Below are positions 18,090 to 26,488 of a DNA stretch of 64,000 nt, piece by piece. Where the stretch lies: assembly GCF_022369515.1 (NCBI RefSeq), contig NZ_CP059724.1:1-64000 (forward strand). The letters are read 5' to 3'. Position 1 is the first letter of the stretch. Each line of letters begins with the position of its first letter. This DNA is from Paenibacillus sp. 19GGS1-52. Its GTDB lineage: Bacteria > Bacillota > Bacilli > Paenibacillales > Paenibacillaceae. Below the pieces are notes generated by a model that had not been told where the DNA came from, searched no databases, and worked only from the letters and a program-made list of their open reading frames with translations. Position numbers and translations under genes: made by a program.

Positions 18090-18512
18090 ATGACTTTACA
18101 ATTGAATCCCTTTATCATGCTTGATGGAAATGCACAGGAAGCGATCTCCTTTTATGAAGTGGCGCTGAACGCCAAGGTTCTTTTTAAACAGACAGTTGGT
18201 GAAGGCCCACAGAACCCCGATGCTCCACTATCGTCTGAAGAGAAAGAGCGTATAGCACACTCCGTCCTAAAGGTTGGCGACTCTGATCTGTTTGTGTCTG
18301 ATCTGTTTCCGGGCCAAGCCCTTCAAAAGGGGAACCAGATCACGATTTGCATCACAACCGATGAGCTCGCCAAATCACAGGCCTTCTATGACTCCTTGCA
18401 GCAGGGCGGTCAGGTACTCATACCACTAAGCGAGGCCTATTTCAGCCCAGCATATGGTATGGTCATAGACAAGTTCGGTGTTACCTTCCAGATCTTCACT
18501 AAGAAAAAATAA
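18090..18512 (+). CDS. VOC-fold protein, PhnB-like
   Basis: A 140-residue protein of the glyoxalase/bleomycin-resistance superfamily. It has the PhnB/3-demethylubiquinone-like pattern: start LNPFIMLDGNAQEAISFYE, a central HSVLKVGDSDLFVSD and the C-terminal FSPAYGMVIDKFGVTFQIF. The metal ligands of true glyoxalases are not obvious, and the biochemical role of such small paralogues is mostly unknown. GGAGCGG precedes ATG 18090. It is divergent from the WYL regulator, which probably controls it, and is closed by a terminator at 18514-18558. Confidence 0.87.
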   Translation: MTLQLNPFIMLDGNAQEAISFYEVALNAKVLFKQTVGEGPQNPDAPLSSEEKERIAHSVLKVGDSDLFVSDLFPGQALQKGNQITICITTDELAKSQAFYDSLQQGGQVLIPLSEAYFSPAYGMVIDKFGVTFQIFTKKK

Positions 18513-18513
18513 C

Positions 18514-18558
18514 AAAAGGCCAAGTTTATCTACCCTTGTAGACAAGCTTGGCCTTTTT
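18514..18558. terminator. Intrinsic terminator after the VOC gene
   Basis: AAAAGGCCAAG (18514-18524) pairs with CTTGGCCTTTT, with an inner TCTAC/GTAGA stem. T-runs on both strands suit the convergent genes on each side. Confidence 0.9.
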
Positions 18559-18585
18559 GATCAATACAACCCCCGCCACAGTAAG

Positions 18586-18912
18586 CTATTCTTTAATGTA
18601 AGTATCGCCATATGCAATAATCACTTTTGTTTTATTAGTAGTCATTGCACTATCGTAAACTATTTCATCTGGACGGAAGACTACTTCTGTCTGCTTCGTT
18701 TTCACAAAAGATCCGTCGTCTTTGGTGATTATCACATCAGGATGACCGAGTCGTTCAAATACAGCAGCTGGAATATTAGGTTCCTGTGCAGCATCTTCCA
18801 ATTGGCTAGTATTAACCTCAGCGGCATGAACATTAGACTTTATAACTCCAATTAGTGCAGTAGCACTCACTACCAATATAGCCAATCGCAAAACCATTGG
18901 TTTAACTCGCAA
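18586..18912 (-). CDS. Small secreted protein of unknown function
   Basis: About 108 residues. I chose TTG 18912 because AAGGAG lies 8 bases in front; the ATG at 18921 touches that site. It begins MRVKPMVLRLAILVVSATAL, a signal peptide with likely cleavage after VHA (about residue 29-31). The mature part is polar, with KTKQTEVVFRPDEIVYDS and a lysine-rich C-terminal YGDTYIKE. I recognise no domain. The palindromic repeat array begins about 50 bases upstream and may supply or insulate its leader. No operon partner is apparent. Confidence 0.65.
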   Translation of the reverse strand: MRVKPMVLRLAILVVSATALIGVIKSNVHAAEVNTSQLEDAAQEPNIPAAVFERLGHPDVIITKDDGSFVKTKQTEVVFRPDEIVYDSAMTTNKTKVIIAYGDTYIKE

Positions 18913-18963
18913 AAATTCCATCTCCTTTACAATTATAGGGTTCCACTCACCCATACTTTTGAA

Positions 18964-19151
18964 ATTAGGGGGATTTCCTCCCTTTAATTTCGTCAGAAGT
19001 TCTCTCAAACAGGAAATAAAGGGAATATATCCCTCTATTATTGCATAATCAACCCAAATAAGCCCATAAGTTCAATAATAGAGGGAGAATTTCCCTCTAA
19101 TCTCTTAAATAGCTTGTTTGTTGCATATTTAGAGGGAGAAATTCCCTCTAC
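18964..19151. repeat. Modular palindromic repeat array, locus A
   Basis: Four imperfect palindromes of the AGAGGGA...TCCCTCT type (near 18965, 19018, 19078 and 19130) are separated by spacers of about 25-40 bases. Spacer order matches the arrays at 33046-33233 (same orientation) and 55491-55680 (opposite): first TTTCGTC, then a part containing AAGCC, then TCTCTTAAATAGC. It lies between the divergent starts of nothing: the gene to the right ends, and the gene to the left begins, on the minus strand. Confidence 0.9.
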
Positions 19152-19179
19152 TTTGTTGTGCGCTCTAACCAATCAAATT

Positions 19180-20079
19180 TCAATACAGCGCCCGCCACAA
19201 ATAGAACGTGGCATAAGCCTCCCAACCCCGCCAACTCTCACCTAACTGCTGAAGCTCCGCTAAGGTCGGCTTTCTGTCCATTCCGGTGAGTGCCTTTACG
19301 GCATTCTGCAGGCCCACATCCCCTACCGGGAATGAGGTGGCATCCCGCAAACATCTCATCCGCACATATTGGGCCGTCCACGGCCCGATCCCACGGATCT
19401 GGACGAGTCTCGCTTCGGCTGCTTCGGGGGATGGCAGCTGCAGCAGCTCTTCCCGGCTCAATTCGCCGCGGGCCATCAGGCCAGCGACTGTAAGAATCGT
19501 CAGTGCTTTATTCCGTGTTAGCTGCAAAGCGCATAACTCTTCCATAGTTACGCTCAGAAAAGCCTCCGGGCGAGGGAAATGGTAATACGTATGTCCTGCC
19601 CATTCCAGGGATTCCCCATATTCAGCGGTCAGACGCTGCTTCAGTCTGTAGGCAAAAGTCAGGTTTACCTGCTGCCCGAGAATAGCCCAGCACAATGCTT
19701 CGAACAGATCTGGGATGCCTACGATCCGCAGTCCATAAAAGCGCTCCACCAGCGGACGTAATAATGGATCTCTACTAGTCAGGCTGTAGAAAGGTTCAAG
19801 ATCACGGTCCAGATCAAACCAATCCCTAATATAGCGGGCCAGCTTCGCCTGCCCGTCTTGACTGAGAACAGCCCCTTGCAATAAACTCACCTGCATGAAC
19901 CCCACCGATGGGACTGTTAACCGGATTAATACGGATGTACCTTCCAGTTCGAAGAGACGGTTCACCCCTCCATGATCGACGATATACAGACATTCCAGTG
20001 CAGAGCGTTCCATATAATCGAGGCACACAGCAAAGTTAAAGGTCTCGGGCAGCGCCAGCTCAAAAAGCAAATCGTTCAT
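19180..20079 (-). CDS. alkA: DNA-3-methyladenine glycosylase II (AlkA family)
   Basis: Base-excision enzyme that removes alkylated purines. About 299 residues: an AlkA-like N-terminal beta domain, then the HhH-GPD fold with QIRGIGPWTAQYVRMRCL (about 227-244) and catalytic Asp near residue 254 in FPVGDVGLQ. I chose ATG 20079, after GGGAG; the ATG at 20097 lies before that site. It overlaps the end of ogt by 20 bases, and ogt in turn overlaps adaA, so the three form one alkylation-repair operon. Confidence 0.93.
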   Translation of the reverse strand: MNDLLFELALPETFNFAVCLDYMERSALECLYIVDHGGVNRLFELEGTSVLIRLTVPSVGFMQVSLLQGAVLSQDGQAKLARYIRDWFDLDRDLEPFYSLTSRDPLLRPLVERFYGLRIVGIPDLFEALCWAILGQQVNLTFAYRLKQRLTAEYGESLEWAGHTYYHFPRPEAFLSVTMEELCALQLTRNKALTILTVAGLMARGELSREELLQLPSPEAAEARLVQIRGIGPWTAQYVRMRCLRDATSFPVGDVGLQNAVKALTGMDRKPTLAELQQLGESWRGWEAYATFYLWRALY

Positions 20080-20620
20080 GTCCAGCAACTCCCACATGTG
20101 TGATGCCTTCCAGCTCCAGCAGTTCCTGCTTGAGCTTCAATCCACCCCGATAGCCGGTTAAAGTGCCATTCGCACCAATGACCCGGTGGCAGGGTAGGAT
20201 GACTGGCAGTGGATTTTGCCCATTGGCAGCACCTACTGCCCGAACCGCCTGCGGTCTGCCGATCTGCTCAGCCAGTTGCTTATACGTACTAACCGCTCCA
20301 TAAGGAATATTGGCCAGTCCCAACCATACTTCCTTCTGGAATGGAGTACCCCATAGATCCAAGGGAATACCCGCAAAGCTCACCGGCAATCCGGCAAAAT
20401 AACTTTCCAGTAGCGGAGTTACTCCCAGCTTTAGAAATACACTCTCGTCTTCTATGATCTGATAGGCAACGGTATAACGCTTAAGCCACGGTTCCGGTAG
20501 TTGCTCATGATCCTGCTCAAAATCAAAAGAAAGACGAATCAATCCTTGGTCACTGGCCCATAACGTCCAGGGTCTACTCCCCATGTTCAGGGTATGTCGA
20601 TAAATGAGGGTCTGGCTCAT
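20060..20620 (-). CDS. ogt: Methylated-DNA--protein-cysteine methyltransferase
   Basis: Suicide repair protein that moves the methyl group from O6-methylguanine (or O4-methylthymine) to its own Cys. 186 residues, with an N-terminal RNase H-like part and the C-terminal catalytic domain. The active-site PCHR is at about 143-146 in VILPCHRVIGANGTLTGYRG. The DNA-binding HTH QLAEQIGRPQAVRAVG precedes it. ATG 20620 lies behind AGGAGGA inside the end of adaA (about 47-base overlap). It corresponds to adaB/ogt in the B. subtilis adaptive response. Confidence 0.95.
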   Translation of the reverse strand: MSQTLIYRHTLNMGSRPWTLWASDQGLIRLSFDFEQDHEQLPEPWLKRYTVAYQIIEDESVFLKLGVTPLLESYFAGLPVSFAGIPLDLWGTPFQKEVWLGLANIPYGAVSTYKQLAEQIGRPQAVRAVGAANGQNPLPVILPCHRVIGANGTLTGYRGGLKLKQELLELEGITHVGVAGHERFAF

Positions 20621-21188
20621 GATTAGCTTCCTCCTGTAATTGAGTTCGATATCCCGTTGGCGTAAGACCTGTCTTCCGCATAAACCAGGCTGCAAAATGA
20701 GAGGCTCCACGAATGCCGACCGCCTGCCCGACCGCAGCAATCGTTAGGTCAGGATTCTGCAAAAGCTGCCGGACCTTCTCCAGACGCACACGATCGAGCT
20801 TGACTGCCGGAGAGTAGCCCATCACCTGTTTGTACGTTTTTTGCAGATGAAACGGACTTACCTTCAGCGATTCAGACATAGTCGCAAGCGTTAGATGTTC
20901 ACTGTAACGGGCTTCCATAATGGCATCCGCCTGCTCGGCTAATACTGCATCAGGGCGAAGACATCCGCCTTCCTCCGGCCTGCAGCGTTTGCAAGGACGG
21001 AAGCCTTCTCTGAGCGCGGCCTGCAAGGATGTATAAAAAGCAACATTACAAGCGTTTGGTGTTCTCGCCCGACAGGAAGGGCGGCATACGATATGTGTAG
21101 TAAGCACAGCTGTATAATAAACGCCATCATATGTGGATTCGCGCCGGACTACCGATTGATAGACTAGATCGAATAATGCTTGATTCAT
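20574..21188 (-). CDS. adaA: AdaA-type methylphosphotriester sensor and activator
   Basis: N-terminal Ada zinc domain with four Cys (C35, C39, C66, C69; HIVCRPSCR and RPCKRC). It takes methyl groups from phosphotriesters onto the first Cys and then becomes an activator. An AraC-type HTH follows (about 85-190), with TLATMSESLKVSPFHLQK and the second helix. There is no O6-methylguanine domain; that is in the overlapping ogt, as in B. subtilis adaA/adaB. 204 residues; ATG 21188 follows GAGGTGA. It is probably autoregulated with ogt and alkA. Confidence 0.95.
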   Translation of the reverse strand: MNQALFDLVYQSVVRRESTYDGVYYTAVLTTHIVCRPSCRARTPNACNVAFYTSLQAALREGFRPCKRCRPEEGGCLRPDAVLAEQADAIMEARYSEHLTLATMSESLKVSPFHLQKTYKQVMGYSPAVKLDRVRLEKVRQLLQNPDLTIAAVGQAVGIRGASHFAAWFMRKTGLTPTGYRTQLQEEANHEPDPHLSTYPEHGE

Positions 21189-21381
21189 TTATTAATCACC
21201 TCATACCGCCAGTATAAACGAATGCCTTTGCCGTATGCAGCCTTTTGGAATAAGAAGGCAAGATTACGACAGTCTGACGACAAAGAGACTGCCCTGATGA
21301 CCCGATCGGTCGTCAAGACAGTCCATTTTTATAACACAGAAGCTTATGAAATATATTATTTACGTTGTTATACGCTGTATA

Positions 21382-22380
21382 TTATACTGCGGCCTTTTTA
21401 ATTGATACTTCCACAGGTTCAATCGGTGGATTCTTCTTTTTCATATAATCGGAATAATATGCGGTGATAATTGGCACCAGAATGGCAGTTACAATTACGG
21501 ATGCCGCAACCAAAGCAGTCGCTGCTTCTGCTGCTGGCAGAAATTCCGGCTTCATATTGGCTACAAGCATAGGGTTAGCAACAGCAGCACCAGCTGTACT
21601 GGAAGCAGCAATCCCAGCGGTACCATTTCCTTTGCCGATGAATTTATCAGCCAGAATCAGCGGAACACCAGTAACTATAATTACAAATACACCTAACAGA
21701 ATACCCAGCAAGCCTGTATCGATGATAACACCCAGATCAATCGAACAACCTAGTGCAAAACCAAAGAACGGAATAAGAGCTTGTGTTGCTTTGCCGAAAT
21801 ACTCACGAAGATCAGAATCGAGATTACCGAGAATAAAGCCGACCAAGAATGGAAGTACAGCACCAATAAACAATTGCGGTTCAAATACGGCTACACCCGT
21901 GCTGCCTAGAATAAGCATGGTCACCAGTGGACCTGATTCAAGCGACATTAAGACAAACGCACCGGACTCTTCTTTGGTGCCGTATTGCTGCATGATGGAC
22001 GCATATAGTCCGCCGTTAGTCATATCCATAGCAGAAATGATGGCTAGAACCGAGAACCCGGCAAAAAATCCGGTCTGCACGCCGCCCTCAGGCAGAAACT
22101 GTATAGCTATCATAGCAACGACCCAGGCCACCAAAATTTTGGTCAATACCAAGGTACCTGATTTTCGAAGTACGGTTCCGGTTGCTTTCACATTAATAGC
22201 AGCCCCCATACAGAAGAACCATACAGCTAAGATAGGTACAGTCCCTGTCATCAAGCCTTTAGTGAAACCTCCGAAATAATCACTAGCTCCAGGAACTGCA
22301 GTATGAATAATGGCTCCCAAGAACAGGGGTACTAGCATCATACCGCCGGGAATTTTATCGATCGCTTTTTTAATTTTCAT
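21382..22380 (-). CDS. kdgT: 2-keto-3-deoxygluconate permease
   Basis: Proton symporter of the KdgT family, taking up 2-keto-3-deoxygluconate from pectin breakdown. About 332 residues with ten hydrophobic segments. The N-terminus [20 protein letters not shown] closely matches that of E. coli KdgT, which is why I start at ATG 22380 rather than the upstream ATGs at 22404 and 22401. GAAAGG lies 13 bases before that start, a rather long spacing. Upstream on the same strand are a TctC-type binding protein and an AraC-type sensor, which may control it. No kdgK or kdgA gene is in the window. Confidence 0.9.
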   Translation of the reverse strand: MKIKKAIDKIPGGMMLVPLFLGAIIHTAVPGASDYFGGFTKGLMTGTVPILAVWFFCMGAAINVKATGTVLRKSGTLVLTKILVAWVVAMIAIQFLPEGGVQTGFFAGFSVLAIISAMDMTNGGLYASIMQQYGTKEESGAFVLMSLESGPLVTMLILGSTGVAVFEPQLFIGAVLPFLVGFILGNLDSDLREYFGKATQALIPFFGFALGCSIDLGVIIDTGLLGILLGVFVIIVTGVPLILADKFIGKGNGTAGIAASSTAGAAVANPMLVANMKPEFLPAAEAATALVAASVIVTAILVPIITAYYSDYMKKKNPPIEPVEVSIKKAAV

Positions 22381-22551
22381 AGTAGTTACCATACCTTTCA
22401 TCATTAGATAATGTACTAATTTCGCATAAAAAATGGTTATTTCACTTTATGAAGGCGCAAGAAATCAGTCCCAGGAGGTTCGGCGCTCACTATTTAGCCC
22501 AATCAGTGAGAGAAGTTCCTGTGATAATTCTTCTATAACCACGCTTTCACA

Positions 22552-23559
22552 CTAGTTACGACTTAGCCCCAGCTCCGGAATCATCTTGGCGAACAGATCA
22601 TCACTTTCCTTTAATTGCTGAGCAAATTCTTTGCCATCCTTGACCAGTAAGCCTAGTCCGTTCATTTTCATATAATCTCTGAATTCTTTGTCCTCAGTTC
22701 CTTTGATAAAAGCTCCGGCCAAGAGCTCTGCAATTTCATCCGGAGTATCCTTGGGTACAGCAAGTCCTCTCCATGTACCGGTAAAATTCACGTGAATCCC
22801 GGTTTGCTCCTCCAATGTTGGAACACCAGGCAACGCCTCTGAGCGCTTGTCGGCATTAATCGCCAGTGTGCGAAGCTTTCCTTCATCCACATACTTCTTC
22901 ACCTCGGCAGGACTTACAGGCACTGCATCCACAAAACCGTCCATCAGGGCAGATACTGCTGGTCCTGCTCCTTCAAAAGGAATATGTGCAAACTTCACAC
23001 CTGTTTCCCGTTCCAATGTTACGGCAGCTAAATGCCAAATGCTCCCCGTCCCTGCGTTTCCCATTTTCAATTCACCTGGATGCGCTTTCGCAAAGTCAAG
23101 AAATTCATTTACGGTTTGCCATGGCGCTTCGGCTCTTACGGTAATGGCGGAAGGATCAAAATTGGTTTGGGCTATAGGTTTGAATTTCTCATAGGTAATA
23201 GGAAGTAATCCCAGATGCGGAAGGATCGTTAGCTCAGCCGGGAGAAAAGTAACTGTATATCCATCTCCTTTGGCATTTGCACCCTCCATCAATCCAACGG
23301 AACCACCGCCGCCAGTCCGGTTCACGACTATGATCGGCTGACTGATAACTTTCTCCGTTGCTTTGGCTAAAGCTCTCGCTGTTAAATCTGTTCCACCGCC
23401 AGCTGCATAAGGTACGATCAGCGTAATGGGCTTCTTAGGAAAATCAGCGCTTTCACCACTCCGGTTGTGATCACCCGACATTCGCGTTCCGATCAGAATC
23501 AATAATAGAACCACAAGCACGGATGCTACCCAAAAGCCTAATTTGGTTGTTCGTTTCAA
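22552..23559 (-). CDS. Orphan tripartite tricarboxylate-type binding protein (TctC/Bug)
   Basis: Extracytoplasmic solute-binding protein of the Bug/TctC family. 335 residues, with an N-terminal hydrophobic segment (about 9-25) and then the Bug core: PITLIVPYAAGGGTDLTARA (about 44-63), GTGSIWHLAAV and HIPFEGAGPAVSALMDG. These proteins bind carboxylates such as citrate or keto acids. TTG 23559 follows AGAGGGA. The usual membrane partners TctA and TctB are absent, so this is an orphan. It sits between an AraC-type membrane sensor and KdgT and may serve one of them as an extracellular receptor. Confidence 0.88.
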   Translation of the reverse strand: MKRTTKLGFWVASVLVVLLLILIGTRMSGDHNRSGESADFPKKPITLIVPYAAGGGTDLTARALAKATEKVISQPIIVVNRTGGGGSVGLMEGANAKGDGYTVTFLPAELTILPHLGLLPITYEKFKPIAQTNFDPSAITVRAEAPWQTVNEFLDFAKAHPGELKMGNAGTGSIWHLAAVTLERETGVKFAHIPFEGAGPAVSALMDGFVDAVPVSPAEVKKYVDEGKLRTLAINADKRSEALPGVPTLEEQTGIHVNFTGTWRGLAVPKDTPDEIAELLAGAFIKGTEDKEFRDYMKMNGLGLLVKDGKEFAQQLKESDDLFAKMIPELGLSRN

Positions 23560-23735
23560 AACTATCCCTCTTCTCTCATTAACAGTGATCGAGCGATTGA
23601 ACGAAAGAGCATCCCGTCCGCACTCGCTGCTTCACCCCCAAGTCTTCAGCATCAGCTGTACATTTTTTCGCAGCTGTGAAATTTTTCTCAAACAAAGCAT
23701 AGCGTACCCGGGGGTGGCGGGGCAATCGTATTATC

Positions 23736-26072
23736 TTATTCTGAATCGTCAGAAACGCTGGTTTGGCGCGGTTTTGGCTGATCTGCATACTCGTTGGAAT
23801 ATTTGCTGCTCTCACGGAACTTGCCTGGGGTGATCGATTTGTTTTTGCGGAAGGCGCGGATAAAGCTGTTCTCATTCTGGTACCCCACAAGCAGCGCGAT
23901 ATCCGCCAGCTTCATGCTACTGTCCTGAAGCAGCTCACAGGCTTTATCAATTCTCAGGTTGGTTAAGTAGTCATAGACGGTCGTTCCAGTCTCTTCCTTG
24001 AAGATATTGCTCACTGAGGAAATGCCCATACTGACATGTGACGCGATATCCTGCAGTCCAATATTATGCTGCAAGTTATTCTCCATATATTGAATCATGC
24101 TCTGGGCGAGCTGATACTCCTTCGATTGTCGATGCTGCCCGAGCTCTTTCGACAGATGTACAACAATGCTGCAGAGCATCTCTTCAATCTCTGACAGATC
24201 CATTGTAGTTACTTGATACCAAGTATAATCCGCAAGCTCGACGGGAAGTGAATGTCCACCCGCTACGGCAATATCCAACACTTCTTCAAGCAAATCGTCA
24301 ACCATACGGAAGACCCGCTGCGGTTGTATGCCTTTCTTGCGGGTATCTGCTGCCCAACGGTGTATCCATAGTAGCCCTGCATCCGTATCGGACGATTTAA
24401 GCGCATGAATCACTTCCAGCTTCCATGAATCATCCATCGCCAGAGTATTCTCATCATGCAATTTAGCTGAATATTCTCGAACGCGTCCATATCCTTCATA
24501 TAAACGATGGGACAACGCCAGCTGGGCTTCCGTGTAGGAACGTGTAACTTGCGCAATACTGGAAGCAGGCAGACCGATCCCGATAGATACGGAGATTTTT
24601 AATAATTCCTGCAGCATATCGACCAGTTTCGTTGCGTCTTCATGAAGAATAATGGTTGTCTGCCCCTTGGGCTGCAGCAGAACCACCAGACTGTCCTTCT
24701 GGGGGGCTGCCGTCACCGTGCGCCAGGAAGGTTCAAAATACTCGATCAGGATGTTATTCATCGCGTACTTAAGCAGCATCTGATCTTCTTCTATATAAGG
24801 TGCCGACCACTGCGCGTGACGGTCGATAGATATAATAACCGTCTCGAAAGGACCTGCCTCCCAGCCTAAGAAATAATGTTCCCATTTGGTCTCCGTCTCT
24901 TGTGTACCAATGCTCCTGGTGATCAGATCGTGGACAAATTTGGAGCGCAGCTCCGGCATACTCCATTCCGCCACACGTGATTTACTCTGAAAATCTCCGA
25001 CCAGCTTACCGATAACTGGTTCTAGATCATACAGATTCCCATGTCCGACTGCCCTTTGATCCGGGGTCAACAGTTTATTTATTCTTTTTAAAGGCCGGAA
25101 GGCCGCGAAGTTGTAGTAGTAAATAGCAGAACAGCCGACAATGATCGAGATCAAAGACAGCATAAGCATCATATTCCGGGCAATTGTTACATTCTTAAGC
25201 AGCTGCTCCATCGGAACCAGGGAAATAAGCCTCCACCCTGTCACATTCGAGAAAGTCTGATTAACCATATAAGCCTGCCCTTCCACCTTCACATGGGCGA
25301 AAGGACTGACGTCGATTGAAGACAACACTTCGTTCATTTCTGTCAGTGGAAACGGCAGATTCAGCTTGGGATAGATCAGATCCCCATCCAGGTTATAAAC
25401 AAATTGATAGCTGGATAAATGGGTATACATCTTGGAGAACAGCCAGTCGTAATCCAGGTCAATCAGGACGGCACCAGTGACTTGTCCATTCTGAACAATC
25501 GGTCTGGCCAGGGAGAGCAATTCTGTATTCCCAAGCTGTGAATCCGTGCCGATATACAGCCTTCTTTTGATTAAGAGCGGCTTCTCTTTGATTTCTTCAA
25601 TCCAGGTACTCCAGGCATAATCCGGTGCCTGCTCCCATGTTGCCCTATAACCATAACTACTCGATAGAATCGAATGATCCTTAAATTTGATCACACTTAT
25701 AGCATGAATATCCGGTTCCGTAGCCAAGGTTCGCAAATAGGTCTGCGGTTCAGCAGAAACCTCTGCATTATCCATGGTTTTGGCATTAATGTATTTAAGG
25801 ACGGCTGGATGAAAAGACAAATCTACCGCCTTATTATCCGATTCACGGAACGCCCGGTTGGTCACGTCCAGATTAATTTGCAGCAGCTCTATATTAGGCG
25901 TGTTCAGTTCCGAATCCAGTGCATCCCTATACTCCCCATAGGAGAATAGACCAATCATAGTAATCAATAGAGACACGCTGAGCGTAAGCATCAGAATCAG
26001 TCTCGTCTGTTTATTTTTAAGCAGGAACTTTAATTTAAATCGCAGCATTATCGCAGCTTCATCCTTCCACAT
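23736..26072 (-). CDS. Membrane-bound AraC-family sensor-regulator
   Basis: A 778-residue protein like the large AraC regulators common in Paenibacillus. It has a first membrane helix (about 24-44), an extracellular sensor region (about 45-300), a second helix (about 308-328), a middle cytoplasmic segment and a C-terminal AraC HTH (about 670-765: YMENNLQHNIGLQDIASHVS and DSSMKLADIALLVGYQNE). It probably reads an external sugar or acid and regulates neighbouring genes directly. Targets may be the TctC-type protein and KdgT downstream. An ATG at 26048 is an alternative start; GGAAG is in front of 26072. Confidence 0.88.
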   Translation of the reverse strand: MWKDEAAIMLRFKLKFLLKNKQTRLILMLTLSVSLLITMIGLFSYGEYRDALDSELNTPNIELLQINLDVTNRAFRESDNKAVDLSFHPAVLKYINAKTMDNAEVSAEPQTYLRTLATEPDIHAISVIKFKDHSILSSSYGYRATWEQAPDYAWSTWIEEIKEKPLLIKRRLYIGTDSQLGNTELLSLARPIVQNGQVTGAVLIDLDYDWLFSKMYTHLSSYQFVYNLDGDLIYPKLNLPFPLTEMNEVLSSIDVSPFAHVKVEGQAYMVNQTFSNVTGWRLISLVPMEQLLKNVTIARNMMLMLSLISIIVGCSAIYYYNFAAFRPLKRINKLLTPDQRAVGHGNLYDLEPVIGKLVGDFQSKSRVAEWSMPELRSKFVHDLITRSIGTQETETKWEHYFLGWEAGPFETVIISIDRHAQWSAPYIEEDQMLLKYAMNNILIEYFEPSWRTVTAAPQKDSLVVLLQPKGQTTIILHEDATKLVDMLQELLKISVSIGIGLPASSIAQVTRSYTEAQLALSHRLYEGYGRVREYSAKLHDENTLAMDDSWKLEVIHALKSSDTDAGLLWIHRWAADTRKKGIQPQRVFRMVDDLLEEVLDIAVAGGHSLPVELADYTWYQVTTMDLSEIEEMLCSIVVHLSKELGQHRQSKEYQLAQSMIQYMENNLQHNIGLQDIASHVSMGISSVSNIFKEETGTTVYDYLTNLRIDKACELLQDSSMKLADIALLVGYQNENSFIRAFRKNKSITPGKFRESSKYSNEYADQPKPRQTSVSDDSE

Positions 26073-26240
26073 TTCTTTACTTCCAAAAGCCTAGCACAGC
26101 CTATTAACTCTTACTACATTATGGAGCATATCATATCCTCTGAGAATATGGAGATTTAGCGATAAAAGCACGATAAGATAAATGATATAATAAAGGAACT
26201 ATATAATATGAACTAAAAAATATGAAAAAGGCAAAAGTAA

Positions 26241-26400
26241 CGGAGGGAAATTTGGAACTGTAGGAGCGATAGCGACCGCCTGAAAGCTTTCCGTAGAAAA
26301 GCTACTTCGGAAGCATAGGCAGTCTCCGAATTTCATCCGCTACTAGCGGAATAAATCAAGAAATTTGGAGATGGGCAGCGGCCGGTAATCCAAACATTCA
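26241..26400 (+). ncRNA. Candidate structured RNA or repeat element
   Basis: The 416-base gap between two divergent starts holds a strongly structured stretch. GCCT/AGGC closes a helix that continues as GCTTTCCGTAG pairing with CTACTTCGGAAGC, with a 5-base loop (26278-26320). A second helix pairs CTCCGAATTTC (26324-26334) with GAAATTTGGAG (26360-26370) and encloses CCGCTACTAGCGG (26337-26349). The strand is uncertain, as both strands fold alike. I do not recognise a known riboswitch. Nothing else is visible in the gap apart from A/T-rich DNA. Confidence 0.55.
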
Positions 26401-26488
26401 CCGCATTTACAATTAATGCCGATTCAGAAAGATCTTAAGTTCAAATTATATAAATGAAGACTAATATATTCACAGGAGACCGATAACA

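Noticed and set aside
18964..19151. CRISPR array
   Set aside because: The repeated palindromes vary in sequence, and the spacers are alike at three loci; a CRISPR would have constant repeats and unique spacers.
21270..21330. Possible terminator after kdgT
   Set aside because: Partial repeats (GACTG, ACGAC/GTCGT) are present, but no convincing single stem with a T-run.
21464..22279. Plus-strand open frame of 271 codons
   Set aside because: It is antisense to kdgT; the composition is that of a shadow of a membrane protein gene.
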